19,838 nt of DNA, taken from Paramacrobiotus metropolitanus. Taxonomy: Eukaryota; Tardigrada; Eutardigrada; Parachela; Macrobiotidae. Every line of letters starts with the position of its first letter. Within the stretch, counting starts at the first letter, position 1. The notes below the pieces were generated by a model that was given only the letters and a program-made list of their open reading frames with translations, was not told the origin of the DNA and did no database searches. Positions 1 through 8,353 of this stretch are shown here, in pieces. The DNA lies in assembly GCF_019649055.1 (NCBI RefSeq), contig NW_026570678.1, forward strand, positions 1 through 19,838, read 5' to 3'. A program made the translations under genes and the position numbers.

Positions 1-734
1 GTGAAACATAGCCAAACCCATCTGCGATTTAATGTCTTCAAAGACCACACGACTTCCGAGCCGCTTAACGTTGGCGCTCCCCGACAGGGTTCTACCAGCA
101 CCACGCAGCGCGTCGCGCACTGGAGTACGCAGACCGGTGTGACGGCATCCTGCTGCTCAACTGGACCGTCGGTCATCTTTTTGGCCGGGCGATGTTTTAC
201 GCCTTCGAGGGCGACTCGTTTCTGGTGAAATCGAAAGCCGCCCGTCTTCTGCGTACCCGCCAGCAGAACCTGATGCAGCAGCACACGAAAGAGTCCTACA
301 CGCTGGACATTGACCAGCTGCGCGTCACCATTCCGCGCCTGCTTTTGAGACACATCAAAGATCACGGGTGCGACAAAGAGCGCATGGCGGCACGCTTCAT
401 GCAGGCGCTGAACGCCCACTTCCCGCCGGTGACGGAGGAGATGCTGACAAAGGTCACGGCGATGCACGCGTACTGGGTGCGCGCTCTGGCGTATCCCGCG
501 GAGTGGGAGGCCGTTCGCACCTACCTCATCTTGTGAGTAGCCGCGATATCGCGGCGCCTGAACTAGACTAACACAGATTTGCGTTGCAGGTTTAGCGGAT
601 TCGACGCGGAGGGGAATGAGTACCTTTGGGACGATGTGGACTTGCGCGTGTTGGATGTAACCACACTCATTCCCATGGCCATCTATGGGATTAACGAATT
701 CTTCCGCGTCGGAGACGCTGCAGCCGAAAACTGA
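1..734 (+). CDS. 3' end of an F-box-like family gene, paralogue of the gene at 16714-19293 (5' truncated by window)
   Basis: Only the last exons are present. Coding sequence ends at 532; a 57-nt intron (533-589) has donor GTGAGT and acceptor TTGCAG; the last exon runs 590-734 and ends in TGA at 732-734. The protein end is closely similar to the end of the gene at 16714-19293: shared segments include GRAMFYAFE, DIDQLR, IPRLLL, RFMQALNA, FPPVTEEML, then FSGFD, MAIYGINE and AAEN. The intron sits at the same codon and phase in both copies. A second, upstream intron (about 34-98, starting GTCTTC and ending TACCAG) is inferred because the reading frame changes there in both copies. Similarity continues about 50 nt past the stop. 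The conserved F-box-like part would lie left of the window. Function unknown; the family is probably a substrate-adaptor-like protein. Paralogy is directly visible; the first intron is inference. Confidence 0.75.
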
Positions 735-1165
735 TACCGCGGATGTCATTTGTGATAATATCAAGCTACTTTAACTGCACATACAAGCGCATCTCAAAAC
801 AAAGCCACGACTATGCGTGAGAAATCACCTTAGAAATCGGCTTTAGCCATATAAGTAAAATAACACGTCTACCTAAATTAATTCTTTTTCTTCACTTTGC
901 ATGACACCATAATATTGCAATCATTGTTATGTTCTTGCTTTCTGGAATTGTAGTGACCAAGTTTCGAAGAAGAAGCCGCCAATTTCCAACAGCTAAGCGA
1001 TTTCACAGAAAAAAATTAAAATACAATAAGCCGTTGTAAATACTGTTTACAGGAAAGCGCACTTTAGATCCAATAGGGTGTACATATGTATATCCTCGCG
1101 TTAACACCACTGTGTTGTAGGAATTGCTCTTTAAAATGAGACTAACACGGGGTATTTTTAAAAAT

Positions 1166-1347
1166 GACGGCATATTTGTGAAACGTCCGGTCTATTCGCA
1201 AATACATCGATGTTTTCGTAAGCAAGACAGCATTCGTACGATACTTTCTTCCATCGCGTCAACGTCGATGTTTCCGCATGAAGGACGGCATTTTTGCGAA
1301 ACCGCCGGAACATTCGCGAAAACATCGATGTTTTTCGTAAGCAAGAC
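1166..1347. repeat. three-copy ~60-nt tandem repeat
   Basis: Copies lie at about 1166-1228, 1226-1283 and 1284-1347. The first and third both begin GACGGCAT, contain CATCGATGTTTT and end CGTAAGCAAGAC; the middle copy is more diverged but keeps CGTCGATGTTTCCGCATGAAG. A smaller duplication of TTTGCGATACTTCCGGACT-like sequence follows at about 1349-1395. No function is evident. Confidence 0.75.
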
Positions 1348-1460
1348 TTTGCGATATGATACTTCCGGACTATTTGCGATACTTCCGGACTTTCTGCCTT
1401 GGTGCGACGAGCTTCCGGTAGTTTACTGAAAAGAAAATTAAAGGTGATTTCGAGCGATTA

Positions 1461-1540
1461 ACCAGTAACAGTACCATTCTTGCTACCAGTAACAGTACCA
1501 GTACCATAACATGCTACCACTACCAGTACCAATACTAAGT
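1461..1540. repeat. degenerate ACCAGTA microsatellite
   Basis: The motif ACCAGTA / CAGTACCA recurs about seven times with irregular spacing. It is simple-sequence DNA with no sign of function. Confidence 0.7.
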
Positions 1541-1702
1541 AGTAATATCCCTATGAGCCAGCTGCCGCCATCCTGAACTGGTATAGACTATACAGAATTA
1601 CAGACAGATCTTTTAAGCATATTTTAAATATTTTCCGTACTTACTTGTGCACATGTTTTTTATATAGCTCAGTATATGTGTACCCTGGACCCCTGGTGCA
1701 CG

Positions 1703-1946
1703 TGTCATGCGGTGTATCGGATGGCAGTTACGTTAGAATTGGATAGAAGGGATGCGTGCACGACGACTAAAAAATCATTCTTGTTTTTGCTTTTCTGCCA
1801 TTTTTCTGTATTTTTTAGTTTTTCTTCTGATGCGGAGCAGTAAATCTGCTGGGAGACGTAACAAAAGTGAATTTGTCGTGTCCCGTTCTTTTCCGCAGTA
1901 GGGAAAACCTAGAAAATCACGGGGGTATCGAATTGCCCTTGTGACA
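1703..1946 (+). repeat. 5' LTR (244 bp)
   Basis: It starts TGTCATGCGG and ends GCCCTTGTGACA, with 5-bp terminal inverted repeats TGTCA/TGACA. It matches 10230-10475 except for three substitutions (G/T in the AAGGGATGCG region, G/A in TTTCTGTATT, A/G in GGGAAAACC) and one-base differences in two T runs. It should carry the element's promoter and polyadenylation site, but no canonical TATA box or AATAAA is visible. Confidence 0.95.
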
Positions 1947-1948
1947 AG

Positions 1949-1962
1949 TGGCGCTCCTGTTA
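1949..1962 (+). promoter_or_regulatory. putative primer binding site
   Basis: TGGCGCTCCTG begins two bases after the 5' LTR. TGG at this position is the expected complement of a tRNA 3' CCA end. The isotype of the tRNA primer cannot be assigned without comparing it with the host tRNA set. Confidence 0.6.
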
Positions 1963-2024
1963 AAAAATCACCACCTCTTGTATACCGGTATCGGGGAACC
2001 CGACGAAAAATTCGTGGTTCGCCA

Positions 2025-3449
2025 ATGACTTTACGTAGCGGCCGTCGATTTCAGATGGAACAAGAATCGGAAAGGTACAACGAAGTGAACGCGGTGCAAG
2101 ACCCGTTAAATTTAAGCGCGGAAAACAGTCGCGCTGATCCAGTTGTAGAAGACCTCGTAGACGAAGAGCCGCCTGCAGTCTTCCGTAGTCCTCGGGCTGC
2201 TACTCAAATGTATGCGGATACTATCCCCCAGAATAGCGTAGTAAAGCCTTTACCAAAAAATAAACAGGCTTCGTTTGGTAATTCCGCGCAGATTAATGTA
2301 ACACCGGGCGGTGTTCGACGTGATAGCGCGATGTCACAGTATTTCGAGCCAGCAGCGGGTTTCAGCAGTCCCCGGACTGCTACTCATGGTTATGGGGACG
2401 GTACGCCCTCCACCAGTGCACCACAGCGTTGGGAAAAGATTTCGGGGGCTTTTCAAGAAAATTCCGGGCTACCTTCGGTCGGTATAAGGCAAAATGATGT
2501 GAGAGAAGAGGACGTAGAAAGGGCAGATTACAGCCGTTCTTGGCCTGCTCCTCAATCTTATGAGGAAAGTGTGCCATCTTTTAACGGCCCAAAACCACCG
2601 CCAAGAAGTAAAAGGGCTTCTATTCCACAATCGGTGCAGTATTTATCACCGCCCGCCGGTGATCGTCGTGGTAACGCTGGCGACCGTAGCCACAGCTCGC
2701 ACGGGCAGACACTGCCGTGTTTCGACAATTTGGACATGTCGGACCGTATATTTTCTCAACGCCATTCGAGTGGCATTCCTGTACGACATTCTGTTGTGAT
2801 ACAGGATCAGGGTGAAATGACACGAAGACCCGAATGTGGCGTGGAATACGGTGTACCGCGTGGTGAATCTCGCCAGCCAGTCATCCCCCATCCTACCCGC
2901 TTACATACAGAAAAGGATTCCCTAACACGCGAGAACATTCGTCTCGAAAGAGAGCTGGATGAGCTACGCGCAAAACTTTTCCGGTTAGATGTTGAAGAGC
3001 TAGACAGCCGACGGAGTTTTCGTCCACATTTGTCGGGAAACCAGAGCGTCGCACCTGCGCCGCCTGTTCGAACGCAACGTGAAAGTGCTGGCAGTAGCCG
3101 TTACGCCGTTGAGCGGCCGCCGGCTTCTGCGGGTGCTGTTTATGGGGATGATTCAGCAAGTGGCTCAGCTGAGCTGGTTCAGCAAGTTGCCGCGCTGCTG
3201 ACCCCGTATTTTCAGGGATGGCCGGCCTCCCAGTCGGTTAAAGAGGTCCCTGGTACAGGGCGGGCATCCTTTAACGGTCCATCAGGCGACCGTTTTCCTG
3301 CTCCGACAATGAATACAAATTCAGTGTTCGGACACAGTTTCGAGGATGAATGCTTGCACAGACCGGGAATGGTCGGGCGGACTATGGCGCTGCCACCGCC
3401 GCGCTTCGAGCCAGCTAACGCCTCACGTTCAGAAAGACCAGCGGGTTAA
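2025..3449 (+). CDS. gag: gag amino-terminal ORF (disordered, repetitive, with coiled coil)
   Basis: The frame is open from inside the LTR (1941), but the first ATG is at 2025 (MTLRSGRRF), giving about 474 residues to the TAA at 3447-3449. The protein is rich in S, P, R and Q and looks disordered. It contains diverged ~60-residue internal repeats (SPRAAT / SPRTAT 60 residues apart) and one strong coiled-coil segment at about residues 293-328 from the ATG (ENIRLERELDELRAKL), a common gag multimerisation feature. It overlaps the next ORF by 104 nt in the +1 frame. It could be the gag N-terminus joined by a +1 shift, a separately translated ORF1, or one half of a gag split by an indel. Position and composition favour a gag origin. 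Confidence 0.7.
   Translation: MTLRSGRRFQMEQESERYNEVNAVQDPLNLSAENSRADPVVEDLVDEEPPAVFRSPRAATQMYADTIPQNSVVKPLPKNKQASFGNSAQINVTPGGVRRDSAMSQYFEPAAGFSSPRTATHGYGDGTPSTSAPQRWEKISGAFQENSGLPSVGIRQNDVREEDVERADYSRSWPAPQSYEESVPSFNGPKPPPRSKRASIPQSVQYLSPPAGDRRGNAGDRSHSSHGQTLPCFDNLDMSDRIFSQRHSSGIPVRHSVVIQDQGEMTRRPECGVEYGVPRGESRQPVIPHPTRLHTEKDSLTRENIRLERELDELRAKLFRLDVEELDSRRSFRPHLSGNQSVAPAPPVRTQRESAGSSRYAVERPPASAGAVYGDDSASGSAELVQQVAALLTPYFQGWPASQSVKEVPGTGRASFNGPSGDRFPAPTMNTNSVFGHSFEDECLHRPGMVGRTMALPPPRFEPANASRSERPAG
2181..2660 (+). repeat. ~180-bp degenerate repeats inside the gag N-terminal ORF
   Basis: Copies start near 2181, 2361 and 2541, exactly 180 nt (60 codons) apart. Copies 1 and 2 share F-[RS]-SPR-[AT]-AT near their start; copies 1 and 3 share a KP-x-P...K-x-AS segment followed by a GG/GDRR region. 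The repeats are in-frame and diverged, which suggests growth of the disordered region by tandem duplication. Confidence 0.6.
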
Positions 3450-4329
3450 AACCCCTATCTTCAAGGGAGAAAAAGACGAGCGCATCGAATGCTGGGTTCA
3501 GCGCTATGAGGCAGTAGCCGTAAAAAATGGATGGGATGATTATTTTAAGTGCATTGAATTGATTAATGCACTCCAGGGAAACGCTGCCAAATTTTACGAT
3601 AAAATGGTGCAGTTGTTTCCCGAGGGTTTATGCTGGAATGAGTGGAAAGCCAAACTACAGGATAAGTATTTCGATAAGGATCGACAGTTTTTTGCGGCGC
3701 AGCAGCTGGCTAACCGCATGTATGATTGTAAGGAAACGGTCGACGACTATTACGAGGCCGTCATCGAGTTGATTGCCGACGTAGATTACGAAATGAGCCC
3801 AAAGATGCAGGCTCATTATCTGGTCAATGGGCTTCGCTCCCATTCGGAACTGTACAAATTGGTGGCAGCTCAAATGCCACAGACTGTAGCGGCGTTCTTG
3901 ACAGCTGCTCGCAACTGCAAGCGGATTGTAGACCAAACGGCCGCTGACCACCGGCAGTCAGAATCGAGTAATCGAACGGTTACATTCAGCGATCAACGAC
4001 AGACAAGTAGACGCGACCAGCGGTATTCAAATGCTAAAGTGCAGGACAGCAATCCTGGCACTTCCGGTGAGGATGGCACGGCAGACAGTAGTCGACCGCC
4101 GTCGCGACCCCGCACGCCGACAACACCCGAGCCTGGTGACGCTAAGCTCAGTGTCACCTGTTTCACATGTGGTGAAAAAGGACACTACAGTACCACGTGT
4201 CAATGGCAGTCATTGCCATTCGCTAATCTGCCCGAGTCGGTCCAGCAGTATCAGACCGCCAGGAAACAGCAGTGGAAAGGGGCCGCGCCACCTCGGGCGC
4301 CGACTCCAAAAAACTTGAAGCAGCAGTAA
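3346..4329 (+). CDS. gag: Gag capsid-nucleocapsid region
   Basis: Residues about 35-200 match the Ty3/Gypsy retrotransposon gag (capsid-like) fold by pattern: IECWVQRYEAVA, then INALQGNAAKFYD, WNEWKAKLQDKYF and YLVNGLRSHSEL. A basic, S/T/P-rich linker follows, then one CCHC zinc knuckle, C272-x2-C275-x4-H280-x4-C285, the RNA-binding nucleocapsid motif. The stop is TAA at 4327-4329. Its frame is open only from 3313, and the region before about residue 34 reads poorly as protein, so the junction with the upstream ORF lies somewhere in 3313-3449. The 3' end carries the -1 frameshift signal leading into protease. Role: assembles the particle that packages the element RNA. Confidence 0.85.
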   Translation: MNACTDREWSGGLWRCHRRASSQLTPHVQKDQRVKTPIFKGEKDERIECWVQRYEAVAVKNGWDDYFKCIELINALQGNAAKFYDKMVQLFPEGLCWNEWKAKLQDKYFDKDRQFFAAQQLANRMYDCKETVDDYYEAVIELIADVDYEMSPKMQAHYLVNGLRSHSELYKLVAAQMPQTVAAFLTAARNCKRIVDQTAADHRQSESSNRTVTFSDQRQTSRRDQRYSNAKVQDSNPGTSGEDGTADSSRPPSRPRTPTTPEPGDAKLSVTCFTCGEKGHYSTTCQWQSLPFANLPESVQQYQTARKQQWKGAAPPRAPTPKNLKQQ

Positions 4330-4370
4330 ATGGAGGTAATACTGCTGCTGCCAATGTAGACAAACCTCTA
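4308..4370 (+). promoter_or_regulatory. -1 programmed ribosomal frameshift signal at the gag/pro junction
   Basis: The heptamer A AAA AAC (4308-4314) lies exactly in phase with the gag frame (codons CCA AAA AAC), 12 nt before the gag stop. A 4-nt spacer (4315-4318) leads to a perfect 10-bp stem, AGCAGCAGTA (4319-4328) with TACTGCTGCT (4340-4349), which contains the gag stop codon. The 11-nt loop can also pair with downstream sequence: 4331-4337 with 4364-4370, 7 bp including one G-U, forming an H-type pseudoknot. A -1 slip enters the protease frame directly. A AAA AAC plus a pseudoknot is the well-known gag-pro arrangement of many retroviruses. The elements are directly visible; efficiency is unknown. 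Confidence 0.85.
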
Positions 4371-4983
4371 CCGGAAACAACACCGATCGCGGTTGTTTAT
4401 AGCGCAGACACGAGCCTGCCTACAATATCTACAGGCTTTACGTATACAGTAGATATCAATAATGTAGAAGTCGCTGCACTAATCGATACTTGCGCAGCTG
4501 TATCTATCATTTCTCGGGAATTTTGTGACGCTCACAGTATTCCGTGTACGCCTTTACCATCCGATCATAAGGGCGTGTGTGGTAGGCGTGGGAGGTGGTC
4601 GTGTGCCACTTCGTACTGCGTACTGCGACGCAAGGGTACGGATAGGCAAGAGTGATTTCCATCACTCTTTTTACGTTTGGGACGGCGATCCTCAGTTCAC
4701 TTTGTTGATTGGCATGGATTTTTTGCAGAGTAAGCCGCTGTCCATTGACGTGCAGGGTAGGCAGATAACCTGTTCGGCAGTCGAACGATCTGCTGACCCG
4801 CACGCGCCTGGCCCGCCGTCTACTGATGAGGAAAAAACTGAAATGGCAGTATTGCCATTCTGCCAAGATATTGGTGCAATCAGTGAACTGTTGCCTGCTT
4901 CGAAACCACCACGCGGTTTCCGTAAAGTATACGCCTTATCACAAGTGGTGATACCACCACGCTCTAGTGTAATTGCCGACTAA
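4311..4983 (+). CDS. pol: Pol: retropepsin-like aspartic protease and linker, frame-broken
   Basis: Entered by the -1 shift, the frame to about 4570 contains ALIDTCAAVSII (4479-4514), which aligns with the retropepsin active-site loop, hydrophobic-DTG/DSG-A. Here the third residue is Cys (TGC at 4491-4493) instead of the near-invariant Gly. The frame then changes by +1 somewhere in about 4560-4600: the first frame stops near 4655, and the second (from about 4570) carries the C-terminal protease signature LLIGMDFL (about 4702-4725) and continues to the TAA at 4981-4983. The protease normally cleaves Gag and Pol in the particle. With the Cys substitution and the frame break, this copy is probably not an active protease. 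Confidence 0.75.
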
Positions 4984-6184
4984 GGTTTTGAAAGCTCCAG
5001 ATAATGGAACTTTTATTTTCTTACCGGAAGACAGCACACTGCAGAGTGCGCAAGTGTACTCACCCAGTGCCATTGTTCAAGTAAGAAACGGGCGCTTTTG
5101 CACTATGCTAATGAATAATAGTGACCGGCGCCGGGTTATTCGAAAAGGCGCATTGCTCGGTACTATAGACTGGTATGAGGAAGAGGAAGAAGTACAGGTG
5201 CATGCGCTGTCAGCCGAGGAGGAGGCACAGGCACTCGAAGAATTTGAAAGATTGTTACCAGAACTTAATATTAACAAAGAACTAACGAAAGAGCAATTGG
5301 TACAGTTACTACAAGTGCTACGTAGAAACCGTAGGGTTTTTCCAACGTCGAAAAATCCTTATGGGTTTTCAGAAGCGCAGTCCCATCACATCGACACGGG
5401 TACGGCGCAACCAGTTAAATCAACGCCGCGCAGAACGTCATGGAAAGGACGTAAACTCATTCAAAATGAAGTTCAGAAAATGCTTGATAGTGGCATTATC
5501 CGAAAATCACAATCACCATGGAGCAGTCCAGTAGTGATCGTTCATAAAAAAGACGGAGGTATACGTTTTTGCGTAGATTTTAAAGATCTTAACAAAATTA
5601 CGCGCAAAAATGTTTATCCTTTGCCGTTAATTGACGACTTGTTACAAGCAGTCGGCACCGCTGACTGGTATACCGGGTTGGACTGCTTCTCAGGATTCTG
5701 GCAGATCCCGGTTGCCGAAGAGGACCAGCCAAAGACCGCGTTCTGTACCCAGGACGGTCTTTACGAGTTTTTAAGGATGCCGTTCGGGCTTTGTAACGCC
5801 CCGGCAACCTTTCAAATGACAATGGACAGCATATTAAGTGGTCTCAAATGGTCAATTGTACTCGTATATTTAGATGATTTGGTTATATTTGCATGCAGTT
5901 TTGAGGAGCACTTAGAGCGACTGGATATGGTGCTGTCAGCCTTAAGAGAAGCCGGTATAACGGTACAACCGAAAAAGTGTTCGTTCGCTATGCGAGAACT
6001 CAAGTTCTTGAGCCACATAATCGACGCTAATGGTGTACGTACTGATCCTGACAAAATAAAAGCTATATCCGCTTTTCCTAAGCCGGTTAGTCAGACGGAT
6101 GTTAAGTCTTTCCTAGGACTCGCCAGTTATTACCGAAAGTTTATCAAAACTTTGCGCATTTGGCTCAGCCACTTACTGTATTGA
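4973..6184 (+). CDS. pol: Pol: reverse transcriptase domain
   Basis: A 403-codon frame, in +1 relation to the protease frame. Residues 70-95 are very acidic; the RT fold spans about 140-395. Visible motifs: SPWSSPVVIVHKKDG (181-195), IRFCVDFKDLN (197-207), catalytic Asp237 in GLDCFSGFWQI, FLRMPFGLCNAPATFQ (266-281) and the catalytic YLDD box at 299-302, followed by the KKCSFAMRELKFLSHII connection segment. All three catalytic aspartates are present. The frame goes out of phase near 6148-6156, at an A run just after LGLASYYRKFI, and reaches a stop at 6184. Role: copies the element RNA into DNA from the tRNA primer. Confidence 0.9.
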   Translation: MPTKVLKAPDNGTFIFLPEDSTLQSAQVYSPSAIVQVRNGRFCTMLMNNSDRRRVIRKGALLGTIDWYEEEEEVQVHALSAEEEAQALEEFERLLPELNINKELTKEQLVQLLQVLRRNRRVFPTSKNPYGFSEAQSHHIDTGTAQPVKSTPRRTSWKGRKLIQNEVQKMLDSGIIRKSQSPWSSPVVIVHKKDGGIRFCVDFKDLNKITRKNVYPLPLIDDLLQAVGTADWYTGLDCFSGFWQIPVAEEDQPKTAFCTQDGLYEFLRMPFGLCNAPATFQMTMDSILSGLKWSIVLVYLDDLVIFACSFEEHLERLDMVLSALREAGITVQPKKCSFAMRELKFLSHIIDANGVRTDPDKIKAISAFPKPVSQTDVKSFLGLASYYRKFIKTLRIWLSHLLY

Positions 6185-7023
6185 CCAAGAAGGAAGTTAA
6201 CGTGACAGCGGTATGGGGCGAATCAGAAGACAAAGCGTTTAGTTCTCTTAAGGAAGCCTTATGTAAAGCGCCAGTTTTGTCAAGATATGACCCGAACAAG
6301 CCTTTAGTTATTGATTGCGACGCGTGCGGGCACGGGCTAGGTGCAGTGTTGTCACAAGACGGGCACATTGTAGAATGTGCAAGTCGGGGTTTATCTGCTG
6401 CTGAGAAAAAGTACGGTATCACAGAGCTGGAATGTCTAGCAGTGGTGTTTGCGGTGACAAAATTTCGGCATTACGTGGAATTTGGGAAGTTCACAGTCCG
6501 CACTGATCACAAAGCCTTGACCAGTCTTCGCAAGCATCGTGGTCCCAATGCTCGTTTGACCCGATGGGCATTATTGCTTGACCTTTACGATATGGTGCTC
6601 GAGTACCGTAAAGGCTGCCTTAATGGCAATGCTGATTGTTTGAGCCGCTTTCCGATTGATGAACCACCAATCGACGAAGTAGACTTGCCGGAAGTGGCTG
6701 CGTGGTTGATTTCAGCCGATGTTACCGATGACTACGAGTACTTGCGTAAGGAACAACAGAAAGACGAAGTACTGCGTGAATTAGTAAGAAATGTCGCTGA
6801 TTTAAGTAAAGCGCATACGTCGTTTTATAAACGGTTCGTCATTCAGCATGGTGTGTTGTACCGGGCACGCCGTCATAACGGCTGTGATCACCTGTGTTTC
6901 GTGGTGCCCAGACATATGAGGGCGGACATATTGAGATCGGCTCATGACATTCCGATGGCCGCTCATATGGGCGTAGAAAAACCTGGGACATCGTGGCCCG
7001 CAGGTTTTACTGGAACGGCATGA
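6160..7023 (+). CDS. pol: Pol: RNase H domain and integrase zinc-binding start
   Basis: A 287-codon frame, -1 relative to the RT frame. Residues 25-120 form a Ty3/Gypsy RNase H: Asp54 in DCDACGHGLGAVLSQ, a glutamate in ITELECLAVV (89/91) and Asp116 in RTDHKAL; this domain removes the RNA strand of the hybrid. Further on are NADCLSR (end of RNase H/tether) and, at about 245-275, the histidine half of the integrase HHCC finger (H262 and H269 in HDIPMAAHM). The frame goes out of phase at about 6980, again at an A run, and ends at 7023. The remaining half of the zinc finger is in the next frame. Confidence 0.88.
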   Translation: MAQPLTVLTKKEVNVTAVWGESEDKAFSSLKEALCKAPVLSRYDPNKPLVIDCDACGHGLGAVLSQDGHIVECASRGLSAAEKKYGITELECLAVVFAVTKFRHYVEFGKFTVRTDHKALTSLRKHRGPNARLTRWALLLDLYDMVLEYRKGCLNGNADCLSRFPIDEPPIDEVDLPEVAAWLISADVTDDYEYLRKEQQKDEVLRELVRNVADLSKAHTSFYKRFVIQHGVLYRARRHNGCDHLCFVVPRHMRADILRSAHDIPMAAHMGVEKPGTSWPAGFTGTA

Positions 7024-8213
7024 TTTCGTATGTACGCAGATACATCGAATCATGCGAGGAATGTCAAGCGCGAAAGATTCCGAAGAAAGGAACACATGGC
7101 CTTCTACAGGCAATGCCAATTCCACCGGCATTCCACACCGTGGCAATGGACATTTTAGGTCCATTTCCTGTTTCAGATAAGGGAAACAAGTATATAGTGG
7201 TTGCAGTCGACCACTTAACTCGCTTCGTAATTGCAAAAGCGCTGCAGAAAGACACCGCACAAGAGGTAGCGGACTTCTTTATAAATGAAATTGTGTTTAA
7301 ATATGGGACACCCTCGAAACTGCTGACCGATCGCGGGACTCACTTCCGTAATCAGTTGTTAATGTCCGTCACGGATATTTGCGGCGTGAAGCAGTTAAAA
7401 ACAACTGCCTACCACCCAGAAGGCAATGGATTATGTGAGCGCCAAATGGCACCTATAGCAGAGGCACTTTCAATGTTTGTAGACAGCAAACAGCGTGACT
7501 GGGATGTGTACGTGTCGGCTGTTGTTTTTGCTCACAATTGCGCTAAGCAGTGTACTACCCAGGCCAGCCCGTTTTACCTGCTATTCGGACGAGAGGCAAC
7601 GTTGCCTCTAGATACAATCTTCAAGACCAATCAGCAACAGGGTTACGCTGACTATCCTGCGTACACTAAAGAATTTATTCAGACTCTCGAATCAGCTCAT
7701 GAAACTGCACGTGTACGAATACGGGAGCAACAACATAGAGATGCTGCTAGGGTGAATGAGCACCGTACAAATACCGTATTTGAGGAGGGCAATTTGGTTC
7801 GGGTACAGCAGTTTGCAAGAAAGAAAGGTCTAGCCGACAAGCTATCTTTTAAATTTAAGCAGCCCTATCGTGTGCTTAAACGTTGTTCCGATAATGTATA
7901 CGAATTAATACCTTTATTTGGTAAACACCCAAAGCCGGACAAGTACAACGTTGACCGAATGCAAAAATACGTCCCACGTATTTCCGGTGTTGTGGATACA
8001 GCAGCAAGTTTGCCGGGTAATTCCCAACAAACATCTGCTCAAGATCCACCACCTGCAATGCCATCAGTTAACCACATGACCAAAAAGGGAAAACAATGTC
8101 GAAAAAAGCGGGTCAACTACCGACCGCTAACTCACTGCCTAAAGCTAGCGCCATCTGTGTCGAAACGTGGACGGTTGATTAGGCGTCCAACTCGATACAT
8201 AAACGAGCAATAA
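6993..8213 (+). CDS. pol: Pol: integrase (catalytic core and C-terminus)
   Basis: A 406-codon frame, -1 relative to the RNase H frame. Cysteines C21 and C24 (CEEC) finish the HHCC zinc finger. The catalytic triad is D53 (AMDILGPFP), D113 (LTDRGTHF) and E149 (GLCERQ), with exactly 35 residues between the second Asp and the Glu, so the DD35E signature is complete. A GPY/F-like C-terminal module is recognisable (FKFKQPYRVLK, with Q in place of G), followed by a basic tail. No chromodomain is seen. Stop TAA at 8211-8213. Role: inserts the cDNA into the host chromosome, which made the 4-bp CACG duplication. Confidence 0.92.
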   Translation: MARRFYWNGMISYVRRYIESCEECQARKIPKKGTHGLLQAMPIPPAFHTVAMDILGPFPVSDKGNKYIVVAVDHLTRFVIAKALQKDTAQEVADFFINEIVFKYGTPSKLLTDRGTHFRNQLLMSVTDICGVKQLKTTAYHPEGNGLCERQMAPIAEALSMFVDSKQRDWDVYVSAVVFAHNCAKQCTTQASPFYLLFGREATLPLDTIFKTNQQQGYADYPAYTKEFIQTLESAHETARVRIREQQHRDAARVNEHRTNTVFEEGNLVRVQQFARKKGLADKLSFKFKQPYRVLKRCSDNVYELIPLFGKHPKPDKYNVDRMQKYVPRISGVVDTAASLPGNSQQTSAQDPPPAMPSVNHMTKKGKQCRKKRVNYRPLTHCLKLAPSVSKRGRLIRRPTRYINEQ

Positions 8214-8353
8214 GCGCCCCCTTCCGGCACTGGAAGAGCAGCTTTCTATTGGCTGCTAGCTGATCCAGTTCACACGCGCCAGGTCAGGAAGACAAAGAGC
8301 AGTCACGCCACACTGCTGATCAGTTTATCAAGTGAGCTGTCAACATTCACTTT

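Larger units (their letters stand above)
735..1702. other. intergenic DNA between the left gene and the retroelement
   Basis: About 50 nt after the stop still resemble the 3' flank of the paralogue at 19294-19345 (both start with ACCGCGGATGTCATT). The rest is AT-rich with two small tandem repeat arrays listed separately. No convincing polyadenylation signal, RNA gene or coding region was seen. The open frame at 1124-1429 is produced by the tandem repeat. Confidence 0.6.

Noticed and set aside
1124-1429. 101-codon open frame
   Set aside because: It is explained by the ~60-nt tandem repeat; no protein-like texture or start context.
1941-2024. Extension of the first gag ORF upstream to a GTG overlapping the LTR end
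   Set aside because: Non-ATG starts are unusual in animals, and this segment covers the LTR edge and primer binding site. The in-frame ATG at 2025 is a better start.
6978-6986. A-run at the RNase H/integrase frame break as a second programmed -1 site
   Set aside because: The run is not in the correct phase for an X XXY YYZ heptamer and no strong downstream stem was seen. It falls inside the integrase zinc finger, where a programmed shift would make no sense.
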